A stretch of DNA of 32,266 bases from Bacteroidales bacterium UBA4230 (GCA_002395605.1 DGXO01000079.1:1-32266); one strand, 5' to 3'. Shown: positions 7,984-15,907, counted from the stretch's first letter. Translations and numbers: made by a program. The notes: generated by a model from the sequence alone, not told the origin.

Positions 7984-10900
7984 AGGTATTTGGCTGTAAA
8001 TGTTTTACCGTATTTCTTAAGGTCTTCGGGGGTGCCTTCAAACACCACTTCCCCGCCCCTGTCGCCTGCGTCCGGACCAAGGTCGATCACCCAGTCGGCG
8101 GCGCGGATAACGTCCAGGTTATGCTCCACAACCAGCACCGTGTGTCCCTTTGAAAGGAGGGCGTCGAAAGCCTTCAGGAGCTTTTTGACGTCATGGAAAT
8201 GAAGCCCGGTGGTGGGCTCGTCGAAGATAAAGAGAATCTTGTCGCGGGAGCCATCGGATATTGAAAGGAAGTACGCCAGCTTGATTCTCTGGCTTTCGCC
8301 GCCGGAGAGCGTACTGGAAGGCTGACCAAGCTTAATGTATCCAAGGCCTACGTCGGCAAGAGGCTGGAGTTTCTCGGCAATAGTCCGGGCGTCCTCGTCC
8401 TTTCTTGAGCCGAAGAAGGAGATTGCCTCGTCCACGCTCATATCAAGGATGTCGCTCACGCTGAGGCCTTCGTATTTCACCTCCAGGATTTCGGGCTTGA
8501 AGCGCTTCCCGCCGCAGGATTCGCACACCATGGTGACATCGGCCATGAACTGCATGCCTATCTTCACAAAGCCGTCTCCCTGGCACTCCGGGCACCTTCC
8601 GCCGTCTTGGTTGAAGGAGAAATAGGAAGGCGTGAAGCCGTTTATGCGGGCGTACTGCTGCTTGGAGAGGAGTTTCCGGATGTCGTCGTAGACCTTGAGG
8701 TAAGTGACGGCATTTGAGCGGGAACTCTTGCCGATGGGGTTTTGGTCTACATACTCCACCCTGGTAACCCTGTTAAGGTCTCCTTCAAGGCCCTTGAATG
8801 TACCGGGGAGGTCTCCGGTTTCGTTGATCCGGCGATGAAGCGCAGGGTAAAGGATGTCTCCGACAAGGGAACTCTTGCCGCTGCCGGACACTCCAGTAAC
8901 CACCGTAAAGGCATTAAGCGGGAATCTCACGTCTATGTCTTTGAGGTTATTCTGCATTGCACCCTTCACCACAATGGAGTAGTGCCAGGGGTTCTTTTCC
9001 CTGTGGTAAGGCTCCCGGGCACCGCTAAGGTACTGAAGGGTGAGGGATTTTCCTGTCATTTCCGGCGAAGCAGAGAGTTTTCCCTCAAACACCACCTCCC
9101 CGCCGTTCACGCCGGCGCCGGGGCCAAGGTCTATCACCCAGTCGGCCGCCCTGATGATTTCAGGGTCGTGCTCCACCACAACAACGGTGTTCCCGATGTC
9201 CCTCAGGCGCCTGAGGACCTCTATGAGGCGGTCCGTATCCCTTGGATGAAGGCCGATGGAAGGTTCGTCCAGGATGTACATGGAGCCCACCAGGGAACTG
9301 CCAAGGGCCGTGACTAGGTTCACCCTCTGGCTCTCACCGCCGGAAAGGGTGTTCATGGTGCGGCTCAGGGTAAGGTACCCAAGCCCCACGTCCTCTATGC
9401 ACTGTAAGCGGAACTTTATCTCCTCTATTGTCTTTCCGGCAACCTCGGACTCGTATGGGGTAAGAGACACACTGCCGAACCACTTCAGGAGGTCCTCCAC
9501 GGTCATGGAAAGGATGTCGTGGATGGTTTTGCCACAGATCTTCACGTACAGTGCCTCTTTCCTTAAACGGCTTCCGCCGCATGCGTGGCAGGTGGTTCGG
9601 CCACTATAGCGGGAAAGCATGTACTTGTACTGGATCTTGTAGCGGTTGCTCTCCACCCACTGGAAGAACTGGTTTATGCCGAAGAAGGCGCCGGGATCCT
9701 GGTAATCGCCTTCGTGGGTCCAGATAATGTCCTTCTGCGCCTGCGTAAGCTTGCAGTAGGGCTCGAAGATGGGGATGCCCTCCTTTTCGGCATTGAGGAT
9801 AAGCTGATCCTTGAACCAGCCCATCTTCTCCCCTCTCCAGCAGGCAATTGCGCCGTCGTAGATGCTCTTTGTCTTGTCCGGCACCACAAGGTCCTCGCTT
9901 ATGCCGATAATCTTCCCCAGGCCCCCGCAAACAGGGCACGCCCCTAGCGGACTGTTGAAACTGAAAAGGTACTCGTCCGGCTGCCGGAACGTGATTCCGT
10001 CCAGCTCAAACCGGGAGCAGAAATGAGTCAGGCCGCCATCAGGCATGCCGAATGTTCCGGCCATGTTGGACCTGGTCCAACTGTTTTCTGGACGAGGTGT
10101 GATTTCATCCCTTGGACCTGGTCCAACAGATGTGCCTCTCAGGTACTCCTGGGGCATAGTAGCTGGACCTGGTCCACCATCTATAATTCCACCTCGGCCA
10201 AAATCGGCCTGGACCTGGTCCACCGCATCTATTTTCTTATCAGTATTCGGCTTTTCCCACAGATATATGTCTCCTTTCCCCATGTCAAAAGCCAATTGGG
10301 CAGAACTGCTCAGACGCATGACAGTATCCGAATCCATCGGGGGATGGATTTTGAGCCTGTCGATGAGAAGGAGAAGATTATCCGGATAATTCCCGTTCAT
10401 CTGAAGGACATCCTCAATGCTCAAAATCCTATGGTCCCGAGTATCGAAAAGGCGGCTGTATCCCTCTTCTTTAAGGGATAGCAGGTACTCCACTTTGTCA
10501 CTACGCGAGGCCCAACGGGACTCCGCAAGGATATAAACGGAATGCTCCAAGCCATCAGAGAGGAAATCCAGGACATCCTTCACGCTATGGGCCTTCACTT
10601 CCTGCCCGCTTACAGGGGAATATGTGCGGCCGATACGGGCAAAAAGGAGGCGGAGATAGTCGTATATTTCCGTTGTGGTGGCAACGGTGGAGCGAGGGTT
10701 CTTGATATTCACCTTCTGCTCTATGGCAATTGCCGGAGGAATGCCCTCAATTATGTCTACGTCCGGTTTTGACATTCGGCCAAGGAACTGGCGGGCATAG
10801 GAAGAGAGGCTTTCGGCAAAGCGGCGCTGGCCTTCGGCAAAAAGGGTGTCAAACGCAAGGGAACTTTTTCCGCTGCCGCTGACTCCGGTAATTACCACAA

Positions 10901-10985
10901 GGCGGCCGCGGGGAATCTCTACGGTAATGCCCTTGAGATTATTTTCACGGGCATTTTTGATTATGATATTGTTTTCTTTACTCAA
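7980..10985 (-). CDS. uvrA: Excinuclease ABC subunit A with in-frame palindromic-element insertion
   Basis: UvrA is the damage-sensing ATPase dimer of nucleotide excision repair; it loads UvrB on lesions. The product shows both ABC cassettes: Walker A VTGVSGSGKSSLAFDT near residue 33 and VTGVSGSGKSSLVGDI in the second half, signature LSGGESQRVNL and LSGGESQRIKL, and Walker B LDEPSIGLHP and FDEPTTGLHF. Zinc-binding pairs CPVCGG, CHACGG, CPECQG and CESCGG are intact. Length is 1001 residues against about 930-950 usually. The excess is a Gly/Pro-rich stretch at about residues 250-306, at the end of the UvrB-binding domain just before FCSRFELDGITF, encoded by repeat DNA (10066-10235). The start is a TTG at 10985, since no ATG lies near and MSKENNIIIKNAREN aligns with the normal N terminus. 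All catalytic motifs survive, so activity is likely. Confidence 0.95.
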   Translation of the reverse strand: MSKENNIIIKNARENNLKGITVEIPRGRLVVITGVSGSGKSSLAFDTLFAEGQRRFAESLSSYARQFLGRMSKPDVDIIEGIPPAIAIEQKVNIKNPRSTVATTTEIYDYLRLLFARIGRTYSPVSGQEVKAHSVKDVLDFLSDGLEHSVYILAESRWASRSDKVEYLLSLKEEGYSRLFDTRDHRILSIEDVLQMNGNYPDNLLLLIDRLKIHPPMDSDTVMRLSSSAQLAFDMGKGDIYLWEKPNTDKKIDAVDQVQADFGRGGIIDGGPGPATMPQEYLRGTSVGPGPRDEITPRPENSWTRSNMAGTFGMPDGGLTHFCSRFELDGITFRQPDEYLFSFNSPLGACPVCGGLGKIIGISEDLVVPDKTKSIYDGAIACWRGEKMGWFKDQLILNAEKEGIPIFEPYCKLTQAQKDIIWTHEGDYQDPGAFFGINQFFQWVESNRYKIQYKYMLSRYSGRTTCHACGGSRLRKEALYVKICGKTIHDILSMTVEDLLKWFGSVSLTPYESEVAGKTIEEIKFRLQCIEDVGLGYLTLSRTMNTLSGGESQRVNLVTALGSSLVGSMYILDEPSIGLHPRDTDRLIEVLRRLRDIGNTVVVVEHDPEIIRAADWVIDLGPGAGVNGGEVVFEGKLSASPEMTGKSLTLQYLSGAREPYHREKNPWHYSIVVKGAMQNNLKDIDVRFPLNAFTVVTGVSGSGKSSLVGDILYPALHRRINETGDLPGTFKGLEGDLNRVTRVEYVDQNPIGKSSRSNAVTYLKVYDDIRKLLSKQQYARINGFTPSYFSFNQDGGRCPECQGDGFVKIGMQFMADVTMVCESCGGKRFKPEILEVKYEGLSVSDILDMSVDEAISFFGSRKDEDARTIAEKLQPLADVGLGYIKLGQPSSTLSGGESQRIKLAYFLSISDGSRDKILFIFDEPTTGLHFHDVKKLLKAFDALLSKGHTVLVVEHNLDVIRAADWVIDLGPDAGDRGGEVVFEGTPEDLKKYGKTFTAKYL
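10066..10235 (-). repeat. TGGACCTGGTCCA composite element, copy A, in frame in uvrA
   Basis: Four copies of the palindrome core TGGACCTGGTCCA occur at 10067-10079, 10113-10125, 10164-10176 and 10210-10222, interleaved with TGGACGAGGTG (10089) and its inverted relative CCACCTCGGCCA (10189). Spacer blocks such as CCTCTCAGGTAC are shared with copy B at 22228-22440. Read on the minus strand in the UvrA frame it encodes FGRGGI, GGPGPATM, EYLRG, GPGP and TPRP segments. It contains no stop codon in that frame. Confidence 0.9.
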
Positions 10986-10991
10986 AGCTTA

Positions 10992-10999
10992 CAAAGATA
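10992..10999 (-). promoter_or_regulatory. -7 box for uvrA
   Basis: TATCTTTG on the minus strand matches TAnnTTTG and ends only 6 nt before the TTG start, implying a leaderless or nearly leaderless mRNA. No good TTTG lies at the right distance upstream. Confidence 0.45.
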
Positions 11000-11010
11000 C
11001 TAAAATATTC

Positions 11011-11041
11011 TTTGTCTTTTGCCGGGTTTTTGTTAGTTTTG
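11011..11041 (+). promoter_or_regulatory. Promoter of the kinase/peptidase/PqqD/exporter operon
   Basis: TTTG at 11011-11014, 19 bases, then TAGTTTTG at 11034-11041 is an exact consensus match. The start site would fall near 11046-11048, downstream of the ATG at 11043, which favours the ATG at 11052 as the true start. Confidence 0.7.
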
Positions 11042-11051
11042 CATGTTAGTT

Positions 11052-11939
11052 ATGAGTACAACCAGGATATACAGAGTAGCAGAACTCCCTTTCAGGGTAA
11101 GCTGCAGCGGGGAGGAGTTCCTCCCGGACAAACTCTCCAACATGCACCCCTTCATTTCAGGACTCCTTCCCAAAGAGGAGGCTCTTTTCACGCTGGAGAT
11201 TGAGTACAAGGAACTTCCGGAGGCCTCCGGAGAACTTATCTATCGCACGGACGACGGCCCCCTTTTCCCGGAAATCAGCCTGTGGAAAACGCCGGAAGGC
11301 CATATTTCGGCCCGCACCAGAGCCCTTCCAGGGCGCCCTGAAGCCATGGAGCTTGACATGGCCCCGGATTTCGCTTCGGCTACTCTCACCCTTCCCGGCA
11401 AGGAAGACGCATTTGCGCTGAACAACGCCCTAATGCTTCTTTTCACCTTCGCTTCGGCCAAAATGGGAGCGCTGGAAATGCACGCCTCCGTGGTTGTGAA
11501 CCGCGGCATGGGATACCTTTTCCTTGGCAAGAGCGGCACCGGAAAAAGCACCCACAGCAGCCTGTGGCTAAAGCACATACCCGGCACCTGGCTCCTCAAC
11601 GACGACAATCCTGTGCTTAGGCTCATGCCATCCGGAGAAGTCCGCGTTTTCGGCTCTCCATGGAGTGGCAAAACGCCCTGCTACAAGGCCCTGAGCGCAC
11701 CGGCGGGGGCTGTGGTACGCCTCCATCAGGCGCCCTACAACAAGATCGAAAGGCTCACCGGGGTAAAGGCCTATGCCTCCCTGATGGCTTCGGCATCGTC
11801 CTTCAGGCCGTTCTCCGCCCTCGCAGACCACTGGCACCACACCCTGGACGCAATGGCCCAGGCAGTGCCCTGCTATGAACTAGAGTGCCTCCCCAACGAA
11901 GAGGCCGCCCGCCTGTGCTTCAGTACCGTCAATGGATAA
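11052..11939 (+). CDS. HPr-kinase-like P-loop protein
   Basis: The 295-residue protein carries a C-terminal HprK-type kinase fold. ALEMHASVVV leads into the P-loop LGKSGTGKSTHSSLW (about residues 159-168), followed by LLNDDNPVLRL (acidic metal-binding pair) and a basic FGSPWSGKTPCY loop. The N-terminal 140 residues are not recognised. HprK-like enzymes of this short type are found beside PqqD-like proteins and exporters in lasso-peptide and other peptide clusters, where some phosphorylate the peptide. Here it heads four genes whose ends overlap by 4-8 bp. It may phosphorylate a peptide or small molecule. The ATG at 11043 (three residues longer) lies upstream of the predicted transcription start and is disfavoured. 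No PTS HPr is encoded nearby, so a role in carbon catabolite control is unlikely. Confidence 0.75.
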   Translation: MSTTRIYRVAELPFRVSCSGEEFLPDKLSNMHPFISGLLPKEEALFTLEIEYKELPEASGELIYRTDDGPLFPEISLWKTPEGHISARTRALPGRPEAMELDMAPDFASATLTLPGKEDAFALNNALMLLFTFASAKMGALEMHASVVVNRGMGYLFLGKSGTGKSTHSSLWLKHIPGTWLLNDDNPVLRLMPSGEVRVFGSPWSGKTPCYKALSAPAGAVVRLHQAPYNKIERLTGVKAYASLMASASSFRPFSALADHWHHTLDAMAQAVPCYELECLPNEEAARLCFSTVNG

Positions 11940-12351
11940 GAAGATAGTCCCAAATACAATTATCCTGGAAGAGGCCGGAGCGCTTCTCAATGAGGGCCGA
12001 ACCGTGCGTTTCACCCCGCTTGGAAGCAGCATGTTGCCATTTATCCGCGGCGGCCGTGACAGCGTAGTCCTCCTGAAGAAAGACACCGTGGAGGTTGGAG
12101 ACATAGTCCTTGTGAGGCTGCCAGGGAGGTATGTGCTGCACAGGGTAATCGGCCTTGAAGGAGAAAAAGTCACCCTCATGGGAGACGGCAACATTTCCGG
12201 AACAGAGGAATGCACTACTCTGGATGTAATGGGAACTGTAATTGAGATTGGGCGCGGAAAACGGACCGTAAAACCCGGAAAAGGGAAGCTGTGGAGGGTG
12301 CTTAAACCCTTCAGAAGATATATTTTGGCAATTTTGAGAAGGATAATATGA
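11932..12351 (+). CDS. S24/S26-type signal peptidase (SipW-like)
   Basis: A small 139-residue protein with the signal-peptidase core: PLGSSMLPF places the nucleophile Ser33 before Met, VEVGDIVLVR follows, and YVLHRVIGLEGE places a His (His70) where bacterial LepB has its Lys. A Ser/His arrangement is the SipW or ER type. MGDGN matches the conserved GDxN strand. There is no clear N-terminal membrane segment; the basic C-terminal stretch RRYILAILRRII could be a short amphipathic membrane contact. It overlaps the kinase by 8 bp and the PqqD-like gene by 4 bp. It could process a peptide handled by the neighbouring exporter; the substrate is not in sight. Confidence 0.75.
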   Translation: MDKKIVPNTIILEEAGALLNEGRTVRFTPLGSSMLPFIRGGRDSVVLLKKDTVEVGDIVLVRLPGRYVLHRVIGLEGEKVTLMGDGNISGTEECTTLDVMGTVIEIGRGKRTVKPGKGKLWRVLKPFRRYILAILRRII

Positions 12352-12617
12352 AAATCAAGGAAGGATTCATCTTACGCAAAATCTGCGGAGAATACGTTGT
12401 GGTTGGAGAAGGCCTTGCGCAGGTCAACTTCAATAAAATGCTTTCTCTCAACGCTTCGGCGGCATACCTCTGGGAAAAATTCCAGGGCAAGGAGTTTTCC
12501 GTACAGGATATGGCCGATGCCCTCACGGACCAATATGAGGTAGACGGCCAGCGCGCCTACGAAGACGCCGCAGCCCTTGCCGGCAAGTGGGTGGCCGAAG
12601 GCGTAGTTGCTCAATGA
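12348..12617 (+). CDS. PqqD-like peptide-binding protein
   Basis: This 89-residue protein has the PqqD pattern: an N-terminal beta-hairpin region (GFILRKICGEYVVVGEG), then LNASAAYLWEKFQGKEFSVQDMADAL and a helical end. PqqD domains act as recognition elements that bind leader peptides of RiPPs and present them to modifying enzymes. No radical-SAM partner is adjacent; instead it lies between the S26 peptidase (4-bp overlap) and the ABC exporter (3-bp overlap). The likeliest role is to hold a substrate peptide for the kinase, peptidase or exporter. Confidence 0.8.
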   Translation: MKIKEGFILRKICGEYVVVGEGLAQVNFNKMLSLNASAAYLWEKFQGKEFSVQDMADALTDQYEVDGQRAYEDAAALAGKWVAEGVVAQ

Positions 12618-14224
12618 AGCTTGTAAGGACTCTCATTGGAATGGCCCGTCCCGTTTGGTGGCGGGTGGGAGTTTCCGTACTTGTAGGGGTTGTAAGGATT
12701 GCTGCCTCGCTGTCTTTTGTTGCCTCCAGCAAGCTTCTCATAGACATAGCAACCCGTAATTCTGATGTTCCGCTGCGCACCGGAATAGCCATTTTTGTGG
12801 GCATCCTGGCGGTGCAGCTCCTTTCCACCCTCTTTGCAAACTGGTGGGACAGCTATACTCATGTGAAGTCCCAGAACATAATGCGGCGCGCCCTCTTTGA
12901 GAAGGTGATGAAAAGCCGCTGGGACGGCCGCGAGCGCTTCCTCTCCGGAGACGCCGTAAACCGCCTGGAAGAAGATATCAGGGTGGTGTCGGAGCTGGTT
13001 GTAGAACGCGTTCCTTCAATAGTGCTCACGCTTGTGCAGCTTGTCGCGGCATCCGTATACCTCATGCTCATGGCTCCCGGGCTTCTCTGGGTTATCCTCA
13101 TCCTCACCTTCTCCATGGTTTTCGGCTCAAAAATGTTTTTCCGGAAACTGAGGGAACTAATGGGGAAAATCAGGGCCCGCGAAAGCGAAATCCAGCAGCT
13201 TATGCAGGAGAGCCTCCAGAACAGGGTGCTCATGCTCACCCTCACAACGGTTGAAAGGGTTGTGGACAAGATGGGATGGCTCCAGGCCGATGTCGAGGAC
13301 AACACCCGCCGCCGCCTCAACTACAACGCCGTAGCCCGCGGGCTCATGTTCTTCGGCTTCCAGGCCGGGCATGCCGCCACGCTCATCTGGGGCGTCGTGG
13401 GCATATTCAACGGCACCGTAACCTACGGCATGATGACCGCCTTCATGCAGCTTGTAGGGCAGGTCCAGCGTCCCGTGGCCGAACTCGGCCGCCAGATTCC
13501 CGCCATCATCCAGGCCATCACTTCCGTAGACCGCGTGATGGAACTGATGGAGCTGGAACAGGAACCGGCGTTGGAGCCTGTAGTGCTTACTGATGCTCCC
13601 GCCATTGAGGTTTCAGGAGTCACATACACATATCCCGGAGTCCCGGAGCCCGTTCTTTCCAATTTCTCCTGCAAGTTCCCCGCCGGGCAGCTTTCCGTCA
13701 TAGCCGGTCCCACGGGTATCGGAAAAAGTACGCTCATTCGGCTGGTACTGGGGCTCCTCAAGCCTTCGGCCGGCTCCGTAACTGTGGGCGGTTTTCCGGC
13801 ATCGGCAGCAATGCGCGGCAATTTCCAGTACATTCCGCAGGGGAATTCCCTCCTTAGCGGCACCATACGCTCTAACCTCCTTCTGGCATGCCCGGATGCC
13901 ACGGAGGCCCAAATGCGTCAGGCCCTTGACACCGCCATGGCGCAGTTCGTATTCAGTCTCCCTTCCGGACTTGACACCCCCTGCGGCGAAGACGGAAGCG
14001 GACTCAGTGAAGGCCAGTGCCAGCGTATAGCCATTGCACGCGCACTCCTCCATCCTGGCGGCATCCTCCTGCTGGACGAATCCACTTCGGCCCTGGATTC
14101 AGACACTGAGGCCAAGCTACTGGACCGCATTACAGGCACTTACAAAGGCCGAAAGACCATCCTGTTTGTATCCCACCGTGAGCGCGTTCTGAGCCACGCA
14201 GACAACATTGTGAAAATTTCTTAA
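12614..14224 (+). CDS. ABC exporter, fused membrane and ATPase domains
   Basis: The ATG at 12614 overlaps the pqqD stop; a TTG/GTG-type upstream extension is unlikely. The 536-residue product has a membrane domain of about 310 residues (hydrophobic spans around VSVLVGVVRIAASLSFV, IAIFVGILAVQLLSTLFA and LLWVILILTFSMVFG) and a C-terminal nucleotide-binding domain: Walker A GPTGIGKST at residues 365-373, Q-loop FQYIPQGNS, signature LSEGQCQRIAIARAL, Walker B ILLLDESTSALD and switch SHRE. This is a half-size exporter acting as a homodimer in the inner membrane. It has no C39 peptidase domain, which fits the separate S26 peptidase in the operon. Substrate is inferred to be a modified peptide, but lipid or drug export cannot be excluded. 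Confidence 0.88.
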   Translation: MKLVRTLIGMARPVWWRVGVSVLVGVVRIAASLSFVASSKLLIDIATRNSDVPLRTGIAIFVGILAVQLLSTLFANWWDSYTHVKSQNIMRRALFEKVMKSRWDGRERFLSGDAVNRLEEDIRVVSELVVERVPSIVLTLVQLVAASVYLMLMAPGLLWVILILTFSMVFGSKMFFRKLRELMGKIRARESEIQQLMQESLQNRVLMLTLTTVERVVDKMGWLQADVEDNTRRRLNYNAVARGLMFFGFQAGHAATLIWGVVGIFNGTVTYGMMTAFMQLVGQVQRPVAELGRQIPAIIQAITSVDRVMELMELEQEPALEPVVLTDAPAIEVSGVTYTYPGVPEPVLSNFSCKFPAGQLSVIAGPTGIGKSTLIRLVLGLLKPSAGSVTVGGFPASAAMRGNFQYIPQGNSLLSGTIRSNLLLACPDATEAQMRQALDTAMAQFVFSLPSGLDTPCGEDGSGLSEGQCQRIAIARALLHPGGILLLDESTSALDSDTEAKLLDRITGTYKGRKTILFVSHRERVLSHADNIVKIS

Positions 14225-14242
14225 AAAATTTCGCAATAACGC

Positions 14243-14272
14243 TTGCAGGTTCAAAAAAAGTTTGTACCTTTG
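14243..14272 (+). promoter_or_regulatory. Promoter of tRNA-Asp
   Basis: TTG at 14243-14245, 19 bases, then TACCTTTG at 14265-14272 fits the Bacteroidota consensus. The tRNA begins 33 nt further on. Confidence 0.7.
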
Positions 14273-14305
14273 CAATCCCGAAAGGGAAATGATCACTGAC
14301 AAATT

Positions 14306-14380
14306 GGTGCGGTAGTTCAGTCGGTTTAGAATACCGGCCTGTCACGCCGGGGGTCGCGAGTTCGAGCCTCGTCCGCACCG
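14306..14380 (+). tRNA. tRNA-Asp (anticodon GTC)
   Basis: The acceptor arms GGTGCGG and CCGCACC pair perfectly with discriminator G at 14380. The anticodon stem CCGGC/GCCGG encloses the loop CTGTCAC with anticodon GTC at 14341-14343, and the T arm contains GTTCGAGCC. CCA is not encoded. It has its own promoter and terminator, and its 3' side borders a likely decayed island. Confidence 0.97.
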
Positions 14381-14384
14381 CTTA

Positions 14385-14420
14385 AAAAGGCCTCACAGGT
14401 ATCTGTGGGGCCTTTTCTTT
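14385..14420 (+). terminator. Intrinsic terminator after tRNA-Asp
   Basis: A 10-bp stem (GGCCTCACAG, loop GTAT, CTGTGGGGCC; 14389-14412, one G-T pair) is flanked by AAAA and TTTTCTTTTT, so it could stop transcription from both sides. Confidence 0.9.
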
Positions 14421-14425
14421 TTCAA

Positions 14426-14447
14426 ATTGGGGCTACATTGGGGCTAC
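14426..14447. repeat. Tandem 11-bp repeat ATTGGGGCTAC x2
   Basis: ATTGGGGCTAC occurs at 14426-14436 and 14437-14447 just beyond the tRNA-Asp terminator. It may be part of an attachment site left by the element whose integrase fragment survives at 15917-16009, but no second copy was found in the window. Confidence 0.5.
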
Positions 14448-14451
14448 TTAC

Positions 14452-15825
14452 CTATTCGATGTCTTCTTTTGCCTCAATGCAGAATACGGCATAAAGGGGG
14501 ACAGACTTGATTTCATTGGCGAAGCCGAAGTTCTTTCCGGAAATGCGGTAAGCGAAAGGACACTTGTAGGTCTTTTTGAAATTGTTCATGCTGATTGCAT
14601 TCACCTTCTTGCCTTTCTTGACCTCTACAGGAATCACGTTCATTCCATCCTGCAGTATGTATTCCACTTCTTGGGTGTTGCCGTTTTTCCAATAGCGGAG
14701 TGTAATACCGTTGGCAGAAAGGGCCTGGGCCACATAGTTCTCGGCTACCGAACCAAGGAAAGTGTTCTCAGTCTCTATGGAATTGAGTAGCATCTGGGCC
14801 GGCATCTGAGCCTTTGTGTTCAGCAGGCCAATATCGGACATATAAATCTTGAAGTCGCTGTCATCTTCCTGGGCGGAGATGGGAATAAAGCCATGTGATA
14901 TCAGTTTGCATTTATGTACTATCCCGGCCAGAATGAGCCACTCGATAGCTTCACCGAAAATCTTAGCGGTTCCGCCCTTTTGCGCCAGTTTGTACTGGAA
15001 CTTGCGATTCTCTTTAGCCAGCTGTGCCGGAATAGAATTGAAGCAGGCTCTGATCTTGACAGTGGTTGCCGGCTTGGCATATTTGGCCATATCGGCATTG
15101 TAACCAACCAGGATGGACTGCTGAACGGTTCTGCACTCTAGGAAGCTGTGGGTCTCTACATATTTGCCAACACTCTCGGGCATGCCGCCGACTATCAGAT
15201 AGCGCTGGTACAGGTCAAGTGCCAACAGGTGAACGGAAGCCGGCATTGCCTCATTAGAGTTGAAGTGGGTACGGATATCCTGCGCCAGAACATCCATATT
15301 GATGGCCCAGAGGAATTCTTCAAAGTCCATAGGGTACAGGCGCAATTCATCCACTTTACCAACCGGATAGGAGAATTCCTCTTCTTCCTGCTGCTGTTGG
15401 GCCTTTCCTGCTTCATCTTCTTCGTCGGGCTTGTTTCCCTGATTCACAGCCACCCCCAGAAGGCTACCTGCGGCCACAATATCATACTGAGGATAATCTT
15501 CCTGGAAGTATTTGAGAGCAAGCAGCGCCCGCTTGCAGTCCTGAATCTCATCCAGGATGACCAGCGTCTCATGCGGGACAATTCGCTCATTATATAGAGT
15601 TTCCAGATAAGCGATGATTTCCAAAGGATTGATGTTATCCTTCAGGAAATTGCGCACATCAGGGACCAGGTCAAGGCTTACCTTGATATAATTCTTATAG
15701 TGCTCGCGCCCGAATTCTTCCAGAATGTATGTTTTTCCAACCTGACGGGCTCCCTGGAGGATGAGAGGCTTATGATCCGGCCTGTTCTTCCAGTCTATGA
15801 GTTGCTGAGTGATTTTTCTTTTCAT
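14452..15825 (-). CDS. AAA ATPase with DUF4143 domain
   Basis: The protein (457 residues from the ATG at 15825; an ATG at 15840 adds five) belongs to the widespread AAA-14/DUF4143 family. Walker A LQGARQVGKTYIL (about residues 25-32) and Walker B LVILDEIQDCKRAL (about 88-95) are followed by sensor-like AAGSLLGVAV and the DELRLYPMDFEEFL motif that links to the C-terminal DUF4143 domain, which ends with a nuclease-like EVEYILQDGMNVIPVEVKKG region. Between GVAV and YPVGKVDEL sits an extra run of about 22 residues rich in E, D and Q. Function in this family is poorly known; many copies are variable accessory genes. The coding sequence is less GC-rich than its neighbours and lies between tRNA-Asp and an integrase remnant, suggesting cargo of an old island. 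Confidence 0.85.
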   Translation of the reverse strand: MKRKITQQLIDWKNRPDHKPLILQGARQVGKTYILEEFGREHYKNYIKVSLDLVPDVRNFLKDNINPLEIIAYLETLYNERIVPHETLVILDEIQDCKRALLALKYFQEDYPQYDIVAAGSLLGVAVNQGNKPDEEDEAGKAQQQQEEEEFSYPVGKVDELRLYPMDFEEFLWAINMDVLAQDIRTHFNSNEAMPASVHLLALDLYQRYLIVGGMPESVGKYVETHSFLECRTVQQSILVGYNADMAKYAKPATTVKIRACFNSIPAQLAKENRKFQYKLAQKGGTAKIFGEAIEWLILAGIVHKCKLISHGFIPISAQEDDSDFKIYMSDIGLLNTKAQMPAQMLLNSIETENTFLGSVAENYVAQALSANGITLRYWKNGNTQEVEYILQDGMNVIPVEVKKGKKVNAISMNNFKKTYKCPFAYRISGKNFGFANEIKSVPLYAVFCIEAKEDIE

Positions 15826-15851
15826 AGCAATTACAGCCATTAATTCCAAGG

Positions 15852-15859
15852 CAAATATA
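15852..15859 (-). promoter_or_regulatory. -7 box for the DUF4143 ATPase
   Basis: TATATTTG on the minus strand matches TAnnTTTG. It lies 26 nt before the ATG at 15825 and 11 nt before the ATG at 15840; the longer leader supports 15825 slightly. Confidence 0.5.
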
Positions 15860-15864
15860 ATCAA

Positions 15865-15907
15865 AAACTATGAAAAAGTCACAGCAATTTTGATTTTTTC
15901 ATAGTTT
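15865..15907. promoter_or_regulatory. 13-bp inverted repeat upstream of the DUF4143 gene
   Basis: AAACTATGAAAAA (15865-15877) and TTTTTCATAGTTT (15895-15907) are perfect inverse copies separated by 17 nt. They cover the -33 region of the DUF4143 gene promoter, so a dimeric regulator could bind here. The same structure with its T-run might alternatively act as a terminator for transcripts entering from codB. Confidence 0.5.
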
